Assembly: GCF_002483205.1 (NCBI RefSeq)
Contig: NZ_DLHM01000005.1
Location: 1,004,451-1,068,450, forward strand
From: Flavihumibacter sp. UBA7668
GTDB lineage: Bacteria; Bacteroidota; Bacteroidia; Chitinophagales; Chitinophagaceae
Direction: 5' to 3'
Length of the DNA stretch: 64,000 nucleotides
Part shown: positions 50,707-58,992 of the stretch, in pieces
Layout of the letters: each line of letters starts with the position of its first letter
Position numbering within the stretch: the stretch's first letter is position 1
Made by a program: the position numbers and the translations under genes
Notes under the pieces: generated by a model
Told to the model about the DNA's origin: nothing
What the model saw: only the letters and a program-made list of their open reading frames with translations
Database searches by the model: none

Positions 50707-51588
50707 ATGTCAGGAGCATTAAAAGAAGTCCGCAACCGGATCAAATCCGTTCAGAGCACCCAGCAAATCACCAAAGCCATGAAAATGGTGAGTGCAGCCA
50801 AATTACGCCGTGCCCAGGATGCCATTCTGCAGATGCGTCCATATGCCAATAAACTTCAGGAAATGCTTTCCAATATCGTAAGCAATTCCGAAGGAGAAGT
50901 GGGAGGTAGCCTGGCAACAGAGCGTGCTGTTGAAAAAGTACTCCTGATCGTGATTACCAGTGATCGCGGATTGGCAGGTGCGTATAACGCCAATATTATC
51001 AAAGCGGCTAAAGCAGCTATCGCTGACCGTTATCCAACCCAATTTGCGAAGGGCAATGTTTCTATCTGGAATATTGGAAAAAAAGGATACGAAGCCTTTG
51101 TTAAAGTGAATTATAAGGCCGACGCTACGTATAAAGATATTTTCCTTGATCTGCGTTTTGAAACCGTGCAGGCCTGTGCCCAGGCTGCTGTAAAAGCGTT
51201 TGAAAACAACGAATTTGATGTGGTGGAAATCGTTTACAGCGAATTTAAAAATGCGGCTACCCAGCGTTTTGTGGTAGAGCGTTTCCTGCCCATTCCTAAA
51301 GTGGAAGCCGGACCAAATGCCAAAAAAAGCGATTTCATCTTCGAACCCAATAAAGAAGAACTGATTGCCGAGCTGATGCCTAAAATCCTCAATACGCAGT
51401 TATACAAAGCCGTGCTGGATGCCAATGCTTCCGAACATGGTGCCCGTATGACGGCTATGGACAAAGCCTCTGAAAACGCAAATGAATTGCTTCGTTCACT
51501 CAAAATCAGTTACAACCGCGCCCGTCAGGCTGCCATCACCACAGAATTGACCGAAATCGTTAGTGGCGCTGCTGCATTACAGGGCTAA
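50707..51588 (+). CDS. atpG: F0F1 ATP synthase subunit gamma
   Basis: From MSGALKEVRNRIKSVQSTQQ the product is 293 residues, the central rotor shaft of ATP synthase. The N-terminal coiled helix (QITKAMKMVSAAKLRRAQ), the central VLLIVITSDRGLAGAYNANI and the C-terminal helix (ASEHGARMTAMDKASENANE, then YNRARQAAITTELTEIVSGA) are intact. An upstream in-frame ATG at 50650 coincides with the promoter and is unlikely. Other atp genes are absent from the neighbourhood: secA lies upstream on the other strand and scpB downstream. The gene is therefore detached from any atp operon. Confidence 0.97.
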   Translation: MSGALKEVRNRIKSVQSTQQITKAMKMVSAAKLRRAQDAILQMRPYANKLQEMLSNIVSNSEGEVGGSLATERAVEKVLLIVITSDRGLAGAYNANIIKAAKAAIADRYPTQFAKGNVSIWNIGKKGYEAFVKVNYKADATYKDIFLDLRFETVQACAQAAVKAFENNEFDVVEIVYSEFKNAATQRFVVERFLPIPKVEAGPNAKKSDFIFEPNKEELIAELMPKILNTQLYKAVLDANASEHGARMTAMDKASENANELLRSLKISYNRARQAAITTELTEIVSGAAALQG

Positions 51589-51648
51589 TTAAGCAGCTTT
51601 TCCACATTGTGTATAACTCCATTTCCTGGTTTTAGCATTTTTGAGAAG

Positions 51649-51702
51649 CTTGCGGCATGTTCATTGCTGAATAGTATATGAAGCTGTGCGCAAGATGAAC
51701 AT
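51649..51702 (+). other. Mutually exclusive hairpins in the scpB leader
   Basis: CTTGCG (51649-51654) can pair with CGCAAG (51689-51694), and ATGTTCAT (51657-51664) with ATGAACAT (51695-51702). The order A-B-A'-B' makes the two stems alternatives (a pseudoknot is hard to close because A' and B' abut). It ends 15 nt before the scpB ATG. Confidence 0.4.
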
Positions 51703-51717
51703 TAAAATGTAGTAACC

Positions 51718-52488
51718 ATGGAAATCGGACATATCATACCTCATATAGAAGCCCTCATCTTTGCAAGTGAAAAGCCATTAGGTGCCCTTGAACTGACGGA
51801 TCTGATTAATCAGGCCTTTGGTTTCATGGAAGATAAACTTACACTCGACCAGATAGAAGCTGGCATTGAGGGGATTGTAGAAAAATACCAGTCTGAATTT
51901 TATCCCTTTGAACTTCGCTTCAGCGGCGGTGGCTGGCAATTCCTTACCAAAAAGGAATACCATAAAACGGTTGCCCAGCTGAATGGTGATAAATTCCTGA
52001 AAAGACTCAGTCCGGCTGCCATGGAAACCCTGGCCATCATTGCCTACAAGCAGCCAATCACCAAAGGTGAAATTGAATCCATCCGTGGAGTTAGTGCAGA
52101 TTATTCCATCCAGAAATTATTGGAAAAAGAACTGATCATCATCAGCGGCAGAAACGAAGACATGCCGGGGAAACCCCTTGTTTATACAACTTCCCGCTCT
52201 TTCATGGATTATTTCGGTTTAAACGGTCCGGAAGATTTACCAAGAATCAAAGAAGTATTGGCAGACCAGATAGTAGAACCTACCCTGTTATCTGGCGGAC
52301 AGGTTCATGTTGCCAATGGAGATGATGAAACAGTTACCGATACATTGGTTGAAACCATCGAAGACGCAGATCATGCCAAACTTTTACTGGTAAGCGAAAC
52401 CGGAGAATTACTGGAAGCTGATGATCAGGAAGAAGAGCAGGATGCGCAGGATGCAGATGGTAGTTCTGATGAAGATCCTCAGGCATAG
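51718..52488 (+). CDS. scpB: Segregation and condensation protein B
   Basis: The 256-residue protein matches ScpB. Two winged-helix domains are seen: HIEALIFASEKPLGALELTD at the N-terminus, and LSPAAMETLAIIAYKQPITK with IRGVSADYSIQKLLEKELI in the second. The last 70 residues are strongly acidic and presumably disordered. ScpB dimerises and joins ScpA and SMC in the condensin-like complex for chromosome segregation. scpA is not adjacent here. The gene follows atpG by 129 bp, a gap containing the alternative-hairpin sequence at 51649-51702. Confidence 0.95.
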   Translation: MEIGHIIPHIEALIFASEKPLGALELTDLINQAFGFMEDKLTLDQIEAGIEGIVEKYQSEFYPFELRFSGGGWQFLTKKEYHKTVAQLNGDKFLKRLSPAAMETLAIIAYKQPITKGEIESIRGVSADYSIQKLLEKELIIISGRNEDMPGKPLVYTTSRSFMDYFGLNGPEDLPRIKEVLADQIVEPTLLSGGQVHVANGDDETVTDTLVETIEDADHAKLLLVSETGELLEADDQEEEQDAQDADGSSDEDPQA

Positions 52489-52540
52489 GAAATAAGGCAG
52501 ATCTGCTGTATATTCGCCAAATTTGCAAGCAATCCAGATT

Positions 52541-53746
52541 ATGTCTTATTTATCAGATGAAACACTGGTGCAGTTAGCCCAGGAATACGGTACGCCGCTT
52601 TATGTGTACAATGCCAATCAAATCAGTGAGCAGTACAATAAATTGCAGTCGGCTTTCAGTAAAGTGAATGCCCGTTTTTTTTATGCCTGTAAAGCACTCA
52701 GCAATATCAATATTCTCAAGTATGTAGAATCTTTAGGAGCTTCACTTGATTGTGTCAGCATTCATGAAGTGCAACTTGGATTGAAGGCAGGATTTACCCC
52801 AGACCGCATTTTGTTTACCCCCAACTGCGTTGATTTTGCCGAAGTGGATGAAGGTAAAAAACTGGGCGTAAACATCAATATTGATAATATTTCCATTCTT
52901 GAACAATTTGGTGCCCGATACAAAGGAACTTATCCCATCTGTATCCGCTTTAACCCGCATATCATGGGAGGCGGGAATTATAAAATTTCTACCGGTCATA
53001 TCGATAGCAAGTTTGGGATTTCCATTCACCAGCTCAGACATATTGAGCGGGTGGTGAAATCAACCGGACTGAATATTGAAGGCATCCACATGCATACCGG
53101 AAGTGATATTAAAGATGTGAATGTATTTCTGCAAGGCCTGGAAGTCATGTTTGAACTGGCTACCCATTTCCCTAACCTGAAATTTATTGACCTGGGCAGC
53201 GGATTTAAAGTGCCGTATCAGGATGGCGATGTACAAACGGATATCGATTTACTTGGCCAAAAAGTGGCGGAAGCGTTTGAAGCCTATAAAGTAGAAACAG
53301 GTAAAGAACTGCAGGTTTGGTTTGAGCCGGGCAAATTCCTGGTTAGTGAATCAGGCTATTTCATTGTAAAAGCCAATGTAATCAAACAAACCACTGCTAC
53401 GGTGTTTGTTGGTGTGAACAGTGGTTTTAATCACCTGATCCGTCCCATGTTCTACGATGCCTATCACCGCATAAAAAATATTTCCAATCCAAATGGAAGC
53501 GATCGCATTTATACCGTTGTTGGTAATATTTGTGAAACCGACACCTTTGCCTGGGATCGCACCCTGAATGAAGTAAGGGAGGGCGATTTCCTCGTATTTT
53601 ATAATGCAGGTGCCTATGGATTTGAAATGTCCTCTAATTTTAATTCCCGCTTAAAACCTGCCGAAGTAATGTTGCTGGATGGTGAATCAAAGCTGATCCG
53701 CAGGCGCGATACCTTCGAAGACCTGCTCAGAAATCAGGTAATTTAA
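52541..53746 (+). CDS. lysA: Diaminopimelate decarboxylase
   Basis: From MSYLSDETLVQLAQ the product is 401 residues. It is a fold-III PLP enzyme converting meso-diaminopimelate to lysine. The PLP lysine is in ARFFYACKALSNINIL, followed by IHMHTGSDI, FIDLGSGFKVPY, VWFEPGKFLV and the active-site Cys region NICETDTFA, with NAGAYGFEMSSNFNSR at the C-terminus. An alternative start six codons upstream (52523) is less usual for the family. It follows scpB by 52 bp and may be co-transcribed with it. Confidence 0.95.
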   Translation: MSYLSDETLVQLAQEYGTPLYVYNANQISEQYNKLQSAFSKVNARFFYACKALSNINILKYVESLGASLDCVSIHEVQLGLKAGFTPDRILFTPNCVDFAEVDEGKKLGVNINIDNISILEQFGARYKGTYPICIRFNPHIMGGGNYKISTGHIDSKFGISIHQLRHIERVVKSTGLNIEGIHMHTGSDIKDVNVFLQGLEVMFELATHFPNLKFIDLGSGFKVPYQDGDVQTDIDLLGQKVAEAFEAYKVETGKELQVWFEPGKFLVSESGYFIVKANVIKQTTATVFVGVNSGFNHLIRPMFYDAYHRIKNISNPNGSDRIYTVVGNICETDTFAWDRTLNEVREGDFLVFYNAGAYGFEMSSNFNSRLKPAEVMLLDGESKLIRRRDTFEDLLRNQVI

Positions 53747-53813
53747 TTGAGGCAATCCGGCTTTTCGGTTTTCTCGTATATGGATTTATCCATTAACCAG
53801 AAAATCGAAATGT

Positions 53814-54479
53814 ATGATCCAGAAACCTTCTGATGCCTATTCAAGGCGAAAATTTCTTGGAATTGCAGGAGCTGCTGCAGGCATTATGGTGCTTGCAAGT
53901 TCCTGTGATAAGGACGATGATAGTATGATGCCGAATGAGGGCGTAGATCTTGGAAGCGGGGATGTAGGTATCCTCAATTATGCGTACGCCCTTGAACAAT
54001 TGGAAGCTGCGTTTTATACCAAAGTAGCAGAATCTCCCTACAGTGGAATTACTGCTTCGGAAACAGCATTGCTAACGGATATTCGCGATCATGAAATTGC
54101 CCATCGTGAATTCTTTAAAACAGCATTGGGCAATGCAGCAATTACCAACCTGGAATTTAACTTTAGCTCCATTGATTTTGGCAGCAGAAACAGTGTATTG
54201 GCTACAGCAAAGGCCTTTGAAGACCTGGGCGTATCTGCCTATAACGGCGCAGGTAAACTGATTACCACCCCGGATTATCTGACCCTTGCCGGAAAAATTG
54301 TTTCTGTTGAAGCAAGACATGCGGCCTATATCCGTGACCTGATCAATAATGGCAGCTTCGCCGACAATACGGTTATTGATAGTAATGGTCTGGATACCAG
54401 CAGAATGCCGGCTGAGGTTCTTGCTATTGCTGCTGGATTTGTGAAAACAAAAATCAATGCATCCAACCTGCCTCGTTAA
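53814..54479 (+). CDS. Exported ferritin-like protein with Tat lipoprotein signal
   Basis: The 221-residue protein has a twin-arginine-type signal (SRRKFLGIAGAAAG) ending in a lipobox-like SSC, followed by an acidic DKDDD stretch. It is therefore probably folded with metal in the cytoplasm, then exported and lipid-anchored. The mature part is a ferritin-like four-helix bundle of the desiccation-related/DUF4439-type class. Possible iron-ligand patterns are LEQLEAAFY, RDHEIAHREFF (ExxH), FEDLGVSAY and SVEARHAAYI (ExxH). Function is not known; oxidative-stress or oxygenase roles are guesses. A second homologous gene follows at 47 bp. Confidence 0.88.
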   Translation: MIQKPSDAYSRRKFLGIAGAAAGIMVLASSCDKDDDSMMPNEGVDLGSGDVGILNYAYALEQLEAAFYTKVAESPYSGITASETALLTDIRDHEIAHREFFKTALGNAAITNLEFNFSSIDFGSRNSVLATAKAFEDLGVSAYNGAGKLITTPDYLTLAGKIVSVEARHAAYIRDLINNGSFADNTVIDSNGLDTSRMPAEVLAIAAGFVKTKINASNLPR

Positions 54480-54526
54480 GCTGCCCTCTGCAGACTTACC
54501 ATTATCAACCACTTAAAAGAAGAAAA

Positions 54527-55363
54527 ATGCAATTCCAACATATTTTCAACGAAATCAAAAAAGTTGATCCTGAACTGCCAGAGCGGTTGAGTGATCGTCG
54601 GACTGCCATGAAATCTTTTGCAGGAATCGGTGCAAAAATTGGATTGGCTGCCATGCCCTTCTTAATCGGTTCCATATTTAAAAAAGCCTATGCACAAAGC
54701 GGACCTTCACAAGGTGTGGTACTGGATGTGCTTAATTATGCACTTACTCTGGAATACCTGGAAGCTGAGTTTTATGCCATGGGTATTGCAAAAGGAACTG
54801 CACTGGTTCCGGCAGGTGCTCCGGCAAATGCAATCAAAACAATTGGAGACCATGAAACGGCACACGTTAATTTCCTGAAAACCGCTATCACTGCGGCAGG
54901 AGCCACGCCTGTTGCAAAACCTGCCTTTGATTTTACTGCTGGTGGTGCTTTTGCTGATGTGTTTACCAACTATGCAACTTTCCTTGCGGTTGCTCAAACA
55001 TTTGAAGATACCGGTGTAAGAGCCTATAAAGGACGCGCTGCTGAAATAACCGGTGGGGGAGATGTACTTACTGCTGCTCTCAATATTCATTCTGTTGAAG
55101 CACGCCACGCGGCACATATCCGCTCCATGCGAAAAGCAAACAATTTCGGAAATGTAAAGCCCTGGATCACCGGAAAAGAATCTGGTATTGGTGCGGTTGT
55201 ACAAGCCAGTTATGATGGTGAAGAGCTGAGTACACAGGCGGGTGTTACTATCGTAAATATAAACGGAACAAATATCTCTGCTGCCGCTGCTACGGAAGCG
55301 TTTGATGAAGGCCTGACCAAAGAACAGGTTCTTGCAATTGTTGGTCCTTTTATTGTTCAGTAA
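54527..55363 (+). CDS. Exported ferritin-like protein, second of the pair
   Basis: The 278-residue protein has a long N-region, a twin-arginine-like motif (SDRRTAMKSFAGIGAK) and a hydrophobic segment ending in AYAQ, so it is likely exported and cleaved. The ferritin-like bundle carries LTLEYLEAEFY, GDHETAHVNFL (ExxH), FEDTGVRAYKG and SVEARHAAHI (ExxH), parallel to the previous protein. A C-terminal extension of about 60 residues lacks clear motifs. The pair lies in one operon, and such gene pairs recur in Bacteroidota. A perfect-stem terminator follows at 55385-55414. Confidence 0.88.
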   Translation: MQFQHIFNEIKKVDPELPERLSDRRTAMKSFAGIGAKIGLAAMPFLIGSIFKKAYAQSGPSQGVVLDVLNYALTLEYLEAEFYAMGIAKGTALVPAGAPANAIKTIGDHETAHVNFLKTAITAAGATPVAKPAFDFTAGGAFADVFTNYATFLAVAQTFEDTGVRAYKGRAAEITGGGDVLTAALNIHSVEARHAAHIRSMRKANNFGNVKPWITGKESGIGAVVQASYDGEELSTQAGVTIVNINGTNISAAAATEAFDEGLTKEQVLAIVGPFIVQ

Positions 55364-55384
55364 ATTGGTCCGGTTGTGTTGGTC

Positions 55385-55414
55385 TGCCGCGTCGAAAGAC
55401 GCGGCATTTTATTT
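55385..55414 (+). terminator. Strong intrinsic terminator after the ferritin-like pair
   Basis: TGCCGCGTC, a GAAA tetraloop and GACGCGGCA form a perfect 9-bp stem followed by TTTTATTT, 21 bp after the stop codon. Confidence 0.93.
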
Positions 55415-55453
55415 CCTGCTTATTTGGTATCTTAGGTTTCAATCAGCAGCAAT

Positions 55454-55939
55454 ATGCAGGAAACTTCTCCCTTTCTCAGGTTGGTCAGGAATTCTTTTCG
55501 GTTCCGCCTGTTTATGCTGATGAAATTACCCAGCGCTTATTTTTCAGGTGTACGGGTGCTTCAGATTGATGAAGCTTCCTCGCAGGTTTCCGTCCCTTTT
55601 AAGTGGTTTAGCCAGAATCCTTTCAAATCAACATATTTCGCCTGCCTTGCCATGGCTGCTGAAATGAGCACCGGAATTCTGGCAATGACACACACCTATA
55701 AACGCAATCCTGCGGTTTCCATGCTCGTAACCAACCTGGAAGCGAATTACAGTAAAAAAGCAACCGGCACTACTGTATTTACCTGTGAAATGGGGGATGA
55801 AATCAAAGCAGTTGTAAATGCTGCTATTGAAACAGGCGAAGCACAAACAATTAAAGTGCGCTCTGTCGGAAGAAATACCGCCGGTGAAGAAGTGGCTGAA
55901 TTTTTTATAACATGGTCCTTTAAAATAAAAAAACTATGA
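55454..55939 (+). CDS. DUF4442 hot-dog fold thioesterase-like protein
   Basis: The 161-residue protein fits the DUF4442 (YiiD C-terminal-like) family. Landmarks are PSAYFSGVRVLQIDEASSQV, the conserved WFSQNPFKSTYFACLAMAAE and TGILAMTHTY, then the strand VSMLVTNLEANYSKKATG. The family has the hot-dog fold of acyl-CoA thioesterases; activity and substrate are unproven. Its stop overlaps the start of the next gene by 4 bp, suggesting translational coupling with the beta-CASP hydrolase. Confidence 0.88.
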   Translation: MQETSPFLRLVRNSFRFRLFMLMKLPSAYFSGVRVLQIDEASSQVSVPFKWFSQNPFKSTYFACLAMAAEMSTGILAMTHTYKRNPAVSMLVTNLEANYSKKATGTTVFTCEMGDEIKAVVNAAIETGEAQTIKVRSVGRNTAGEEVAEFFITWSFKIKKL

Positions 55940-57339
55940 AGATTGCCTTTCATGGTGCTGCCCGTTCCGTTACCGGATCCAAGCACCTGCTTACCTTAAA
56001 GAATGGACGAAAAATTTTGCTCGACTGTGGTATGTTTCAGGGCATGGGCAAAGAAACGGATTCCTTAAACAGACATTGGGGCTTTGATCCTGCTGAAGTG
56101 GATTTGCTGATATTATCACACGCGCATATTGATCACAGTGGGTTGATTCCCAAACTGGCCAAAGATGGATTCCATGGTAAAATCTATTGCACACCTGCTA
56201 CGCGTGCCCTGGCCTCCATCCTGTTGGAAGACTCCGCTGAAATTCAGGAAGATGATGTTAAATACATCAATAAAAAACGGGCTGCATCGGGTCAGCCTTA
56301 TTTAAAACCACTGTACACAAAAGAAGATGCATTGGCTGTACTGGGTTCCTTTTATGAAGTGGAATACGGCTCCTGGTTTAAAATTGAGGAAGGCGTTGAA
56401 TTACTCTTTACAGACGTTGGTCATATTATTGGAAGTGCCGCCGTTCACCTTCGCATAACAGAGAATGGTAAAACAGAACAGGTTACCTTCAGCGGTGATG
56501 TGGGTCGTTATCGCGATATTATTCTTCGCTCACCGGATACCTTTCCACAGGCAGATTATATAATTATTGAATCAACCTATGGCAACAGCCTGCACGATCT
56601 TCAGGTTACCACACCGGATCACTTACTGGAATGGATCGAGAAAGTTTGTGTTAAGCGCAGAGGAAAATTAATTATCCCCGCTTTCAGCGTTGGCCGCACG
56701 CAGGAAATTTTGTTTTCTTTGAATCAGCTGGAGGTGGAACGTCGCTTACCTGAATTAGATTATTTTGTTGATAGTCCGCTTAGCATTGAAGCCACTGAAC
56801 TTATTAAAGGCTATCCTCATTATTTTAATAAATCCATTCAAAAAATTCTGCAATCCGATACTGATCCATTTCATTTTAACGGATTGAAATATGTCAAGAC
56901 GGTGGATGAATCCAAGCTGCTGAATTTCAGAAATGAACCCTGTGTTATTATCAGTGCCAGTGGTATGGCGGATGCCGGCCGGGTGAAACATCATATCAGT
57001 AATAATATCGAAAACAGCCGCAACGGCATATTGATGGTGGGCTATTGTGAACCAAGCTCTCTGGGTGCCCGCTTATTATCAGGCAAAAAAGAAGTATCCA
57101 TATTCGGAGTTGAACATGAAGTGCACGCAGAAATTGGCTCCATCCGAAGCATGAGTGCGCACGGCGATTATGAAGACCTGAGTCAATGGCTGGCTTGTCA
57201 GGATATGCGCGCAGTTAAAAAATTATTCCTCGTGCACGGCGAATACGAAGTGCAGCAACAGTTCAAACAACGATTGGTAAACAAAGGTTTTTTAGATGTT
57301 GAAATTCCGGAAAGACATTGGGAAGTTGGCTTAAGTTAA
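55936..57339 (+). CDS. Beta-CASP metallo-beta-lactamase-fold RNA-processing-type hydrolase
   Basis: The 467-residue protein has a metallo-beta-lactamase domain with LLDCGMFQG, LSHAHIDHSGLIPKL (HxHxDH), GHIIGSAAVHL and FSGDVGRYRD. An inserted beta-CASP domain (about 200-350) includes GRTQEILFSL and SASGMADAGRVKHH, and the C-terminal RNA-specificity motif SAHGDYEDLSQWL is present. Relatives are the bacterial/archaeal CPSF-like ribonucleases and YSH1-like proteins. A role in RNA processing is inferred from family. It is translationally coupled to the DUF4442 gene and overlaps the convergent metZ-like gene by 9 bp. Confidence 0.93.
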   Translation: MKIAFHGAARSVTGSKHLLTLKNGRKILLDCGMFQGMGKETDSLNRHWGFDPAEVDLLILSHAHIDHSGLIPKLAKDGFHGKIYCTPATRALASILLEDSAEIQEDDVKYINKKRAASGQPYLKPLYTKEDALAVLGSFYEVEYGSWFKIEEGVELLFTDVGHIIGSAAVHLRITENGKTEQVTFSGDVGRYRDIILRSPDTFPQADYIIIESTYGNSLHDLQVTTPDHLLEWIEKVCVKRRGKLIIPAFSVGRTQEILFSLNQLEVERRLPELDYFVDSPLSIEATELIKGYPHYFNKSIQKILQSDTDPFHFNGLKYVKTVDESKLLNFRNEPCVIISASGMADAGRVKHHISNNIENSRNGILMVGYCEPSSLGARLLSGKKEVSIFGVEHEVHAEIGSIRSMSAHGDYEDLSQWLACQDMRAVKKLFLVHGEYEVQQQFKQRLVNKGFLDVEIPERHWEVGLS

Positions 57340-58497
57340 TGCCAGCGCTTGTAAAATATCGTCCAGAATATCTTCCTTGTTTTCAAGGCCAACAGAAATG
57401 CGGATCAGTCCGGCACTGATACCAACAGCTGCCCGTTCTGATTCGCTTAATTTTCCATGCGTGGTGCTGGCCGGATGTGATGCAATCGACCTGGTATCAC
57501 CCAGATTGGCTGAAAGAGAAAGCATTTTGAGTGAATTCAGGAAGGTTCTGCCGGCATCAATTCCACCACTTAATTCAAAACAAACAATTCCACCACCGTT
57601 TTGCATCTGTTTTTTTGCAATTTCATATTGCGGATGATGCGGAAGGAAAGGATATTTTACCCAGGACAATTTGGCATGTCCATTTAGTTTTTCGGCAAGA
57701 TATAATGCATTCGAGGCATGTCTGTCCATCCGTACTTCCAATGTCTCCAGACTCTTACTTAATATCCAGGCATTAAAGGGCGATAAAGAAGGACCGGTGC
57801 TTCTGCAAAACAGATACACTTCTTTGATAAGTTCTTTTTTACCAAGAACAATACCTCCCAATACACGGCCCTGGCCATCGAGCCATTTGGTAGCCGAATG
57901 TATAATGAGATCGGCTCCCCATTCAGCCGGTTGCTGGTTAACCGGCGTTGCAAAACAATTGTCTACATTAACCAGTAATCCGTATTTATCGGCCAGCTTT
58001 CTTACCGATTCCAGATCAATGATTTCCAAAGCCGGATTGGTGGGTGTTTCCAGATAGATCATTTTGGTAGTCGGCCGGATGGCCGCTTCCCAGCTCTGGA
58101 TATCTGCAGCATCCACATAGCTGTGCTCTATTCCGTATTTGGGTAAATATTTGGTAATAACCGTATGCGTGCTTCCGAAAATACTCCTGCAGGCAAGCAG
58201 GTGATCGCCCTGTTTCAAAAAACTCATGAAACTCGCGAATATCGCACTCATGCCGGATGCCGTGGCAAAACCAGCTTCGGTTCCTTCCAGCGCACACATG
58301 CGATCCACAAATTCCTGCACATTCGGATTGCTGAACCGACTGTAAATATTATCATCCGTTTCATCCGCAAAGGCGGCGCGCATATCTTCAGCATCATCAA
58401 AACAAAAACTACTGGTCAAAAACAGGGGCTGAGAATGCTCCATTTCATCAGTACGGTCAATCTGGGTACGAATCACTTTCGATATCGGATGTTTCAT
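57331..58497 (-). CDS. metZ: O-succinyl/O-acetylhomoserine sulfhydrylase-like PLP enzyme
   Basis: The 388-residue protein is a Cys/Met-metabolism PLP enzyme. Landmarks are YSRFSNPNVQEFVDRMCALE, TASGMSAIFASFMSFLKQGD, YLETPTNPALEIID, and the PLP lysine K204 in IIHSATKWLDGQGRVLGG. Its closest group by motif is O-succinylhomoserine sulfhydrylase (MetZ), which makes homocysteine directly. Cystathionine gamma-synthase or methionine gamma-lyase cannot be fully excluded. Its neighbour metX, divergent after osmC, supports a methionine-synthesis role. The stop overlaps the beta-CASP gene by 9 bp. Confidence 0.85.
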   Translation of the reverse strand: MKHPISKVIRTQIDRTDEMEHSQPLFLTSSFCFDDAEDMRAAFADETDDNIYSRFSNPNVQEFVDRMCALEGTEAGFATASGMSAIFASFMSFLKQGDHLLACRSIFGSTHTVITKYLPKYGIEHSYVDAADIQSWEAAIRPTTKMIYLETPTNPALEIIDLESVRKLADKYGLLVNVDNCFATPVNQQPAEWGADLIIHSATKWLDGQGRVLGGIVLGKKELIKEVYLFCRSTGPSLSPFNAWILSKSLETLEVRMDRHASNALYLAEKLNGHAKLSWVKYPFLPHHPQYEIAKKQMQNGGGIVCFELSGGIDAGRTFLNSLKMLSLSANLGDTRSIASHPASTTHGKLSESERAAVGISAGLIRISVGLENKEDILDDILQALALT

Positions 58498-58508
58498 GCT
58501 TCTTTCAA

Positions 58509-58931
58509 TTATGCTTTAATTCTAACCTCATAGCTGATTTCACAACCACCTCTGCGAAGGGTTTCTGCAACCGAACAATATTTATCCATAGATAGTTGAG
58601 CTGCCCGTTTTGCTTTGTCTTCATCAATAGTACCCCCGAGCGTAAAAATGATTTTAGCTGCTTTCCACAAGGCCGGCTCTTTCCCGGTTTCCCGTTCTGC
58701 TTCAATATGCATATCAAAATAGCTGATTTCCTGGCGCTGTTTCTTCAGAATGCTAATCACATCTATACCACTGCAACCACCCAGTCCCATTAGCAGAAGT
58801 TGCATCGGACGAACGCCGTAATTGGTACCTCCCGTTTCCGGACTGGTATCTATACGAATAGTATGCCCATTGGCATCAGTAGCTTCAAAGCCATAATCCC
58901 CTGAAGTCCGGATTACATCTATTTTAATCAT
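58509..58931 (-). CDS. OsmC-family peroxiredoxin-like protein
   Basis: The 140-residue protein is a member of the OsmC/Ohr superfamily. Both reactive cysteines are present, Cys53 in LMGLGGCSGIDVIS and Cys130 in RRGGCEISYEVR. The family strand pattern is seen in IDTSPETGGTNYGVRPMQLL. OsmC proteins reduce organic hydroperoxides or handle reactive sulfur species. It sits between the metZ-like gene (11 bp) and metX (divergent, 61 bp), an arrangement often seen in Bacteroidota and consistent with a sulfur role. Confidence 0.9.
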   Translation of the reverse strand: MIKIDVIRTSGDYGFEATDANGHTIRIDTSPETGGTNYGVRPMQLLLMGLGGCSGIDVISILKKQRQEISYFDMHIEAERETGKEPALWKAAKIIFTLGGTIDEDKAKRAAQLSMDKYCSVAETLRRGGCEISYEVRIKA

Positions 58932-58958
58932 AAACCTTTATTTTTTTTTCAATTCGTA

Positions 58959-58966
58959 CAAAGGTA
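58959..58966 (-). promoter_or_regulatory. Putative -7 promoter box for osmC-metZ
   Basis: TACCTTTG on the minus strand matches TAnnTTTG and ends 27 bp before the osmC ATG. It lies back-to-back with the metX box at 58981-58989. Confidence 0.4.
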
Positions 58967-58980
58967 ACGGTGGGAGCGTT

Positions 58981-58989
58981 TATTTTGCA
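58981..58989 (+). promoter_or_regulatory. TATTTTGCA box directly before metX
   Basis: TATTTTGCA ends 3 nt before the metX ATG, as at the MOSC gene and maeB. The 61-bp divergent gap has no room for a SAM riboswitch. Confidence 0.3.
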
Positions 58990-58992
58990 GTT

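Noticed and set aside
54707..55204. Minus-strand open frame opposite the second ferritin-like gene
   Set aside because: Cys/Phe/Ser-rich shadow of a gene with clear family motifs on the plus strand.
58932..58992. SAM-responsive riboswitch before metX or osmC-metZ
   Set aside because: The divergent gap is only 61 bp, too short for a known SAM riboswitch on either strand.
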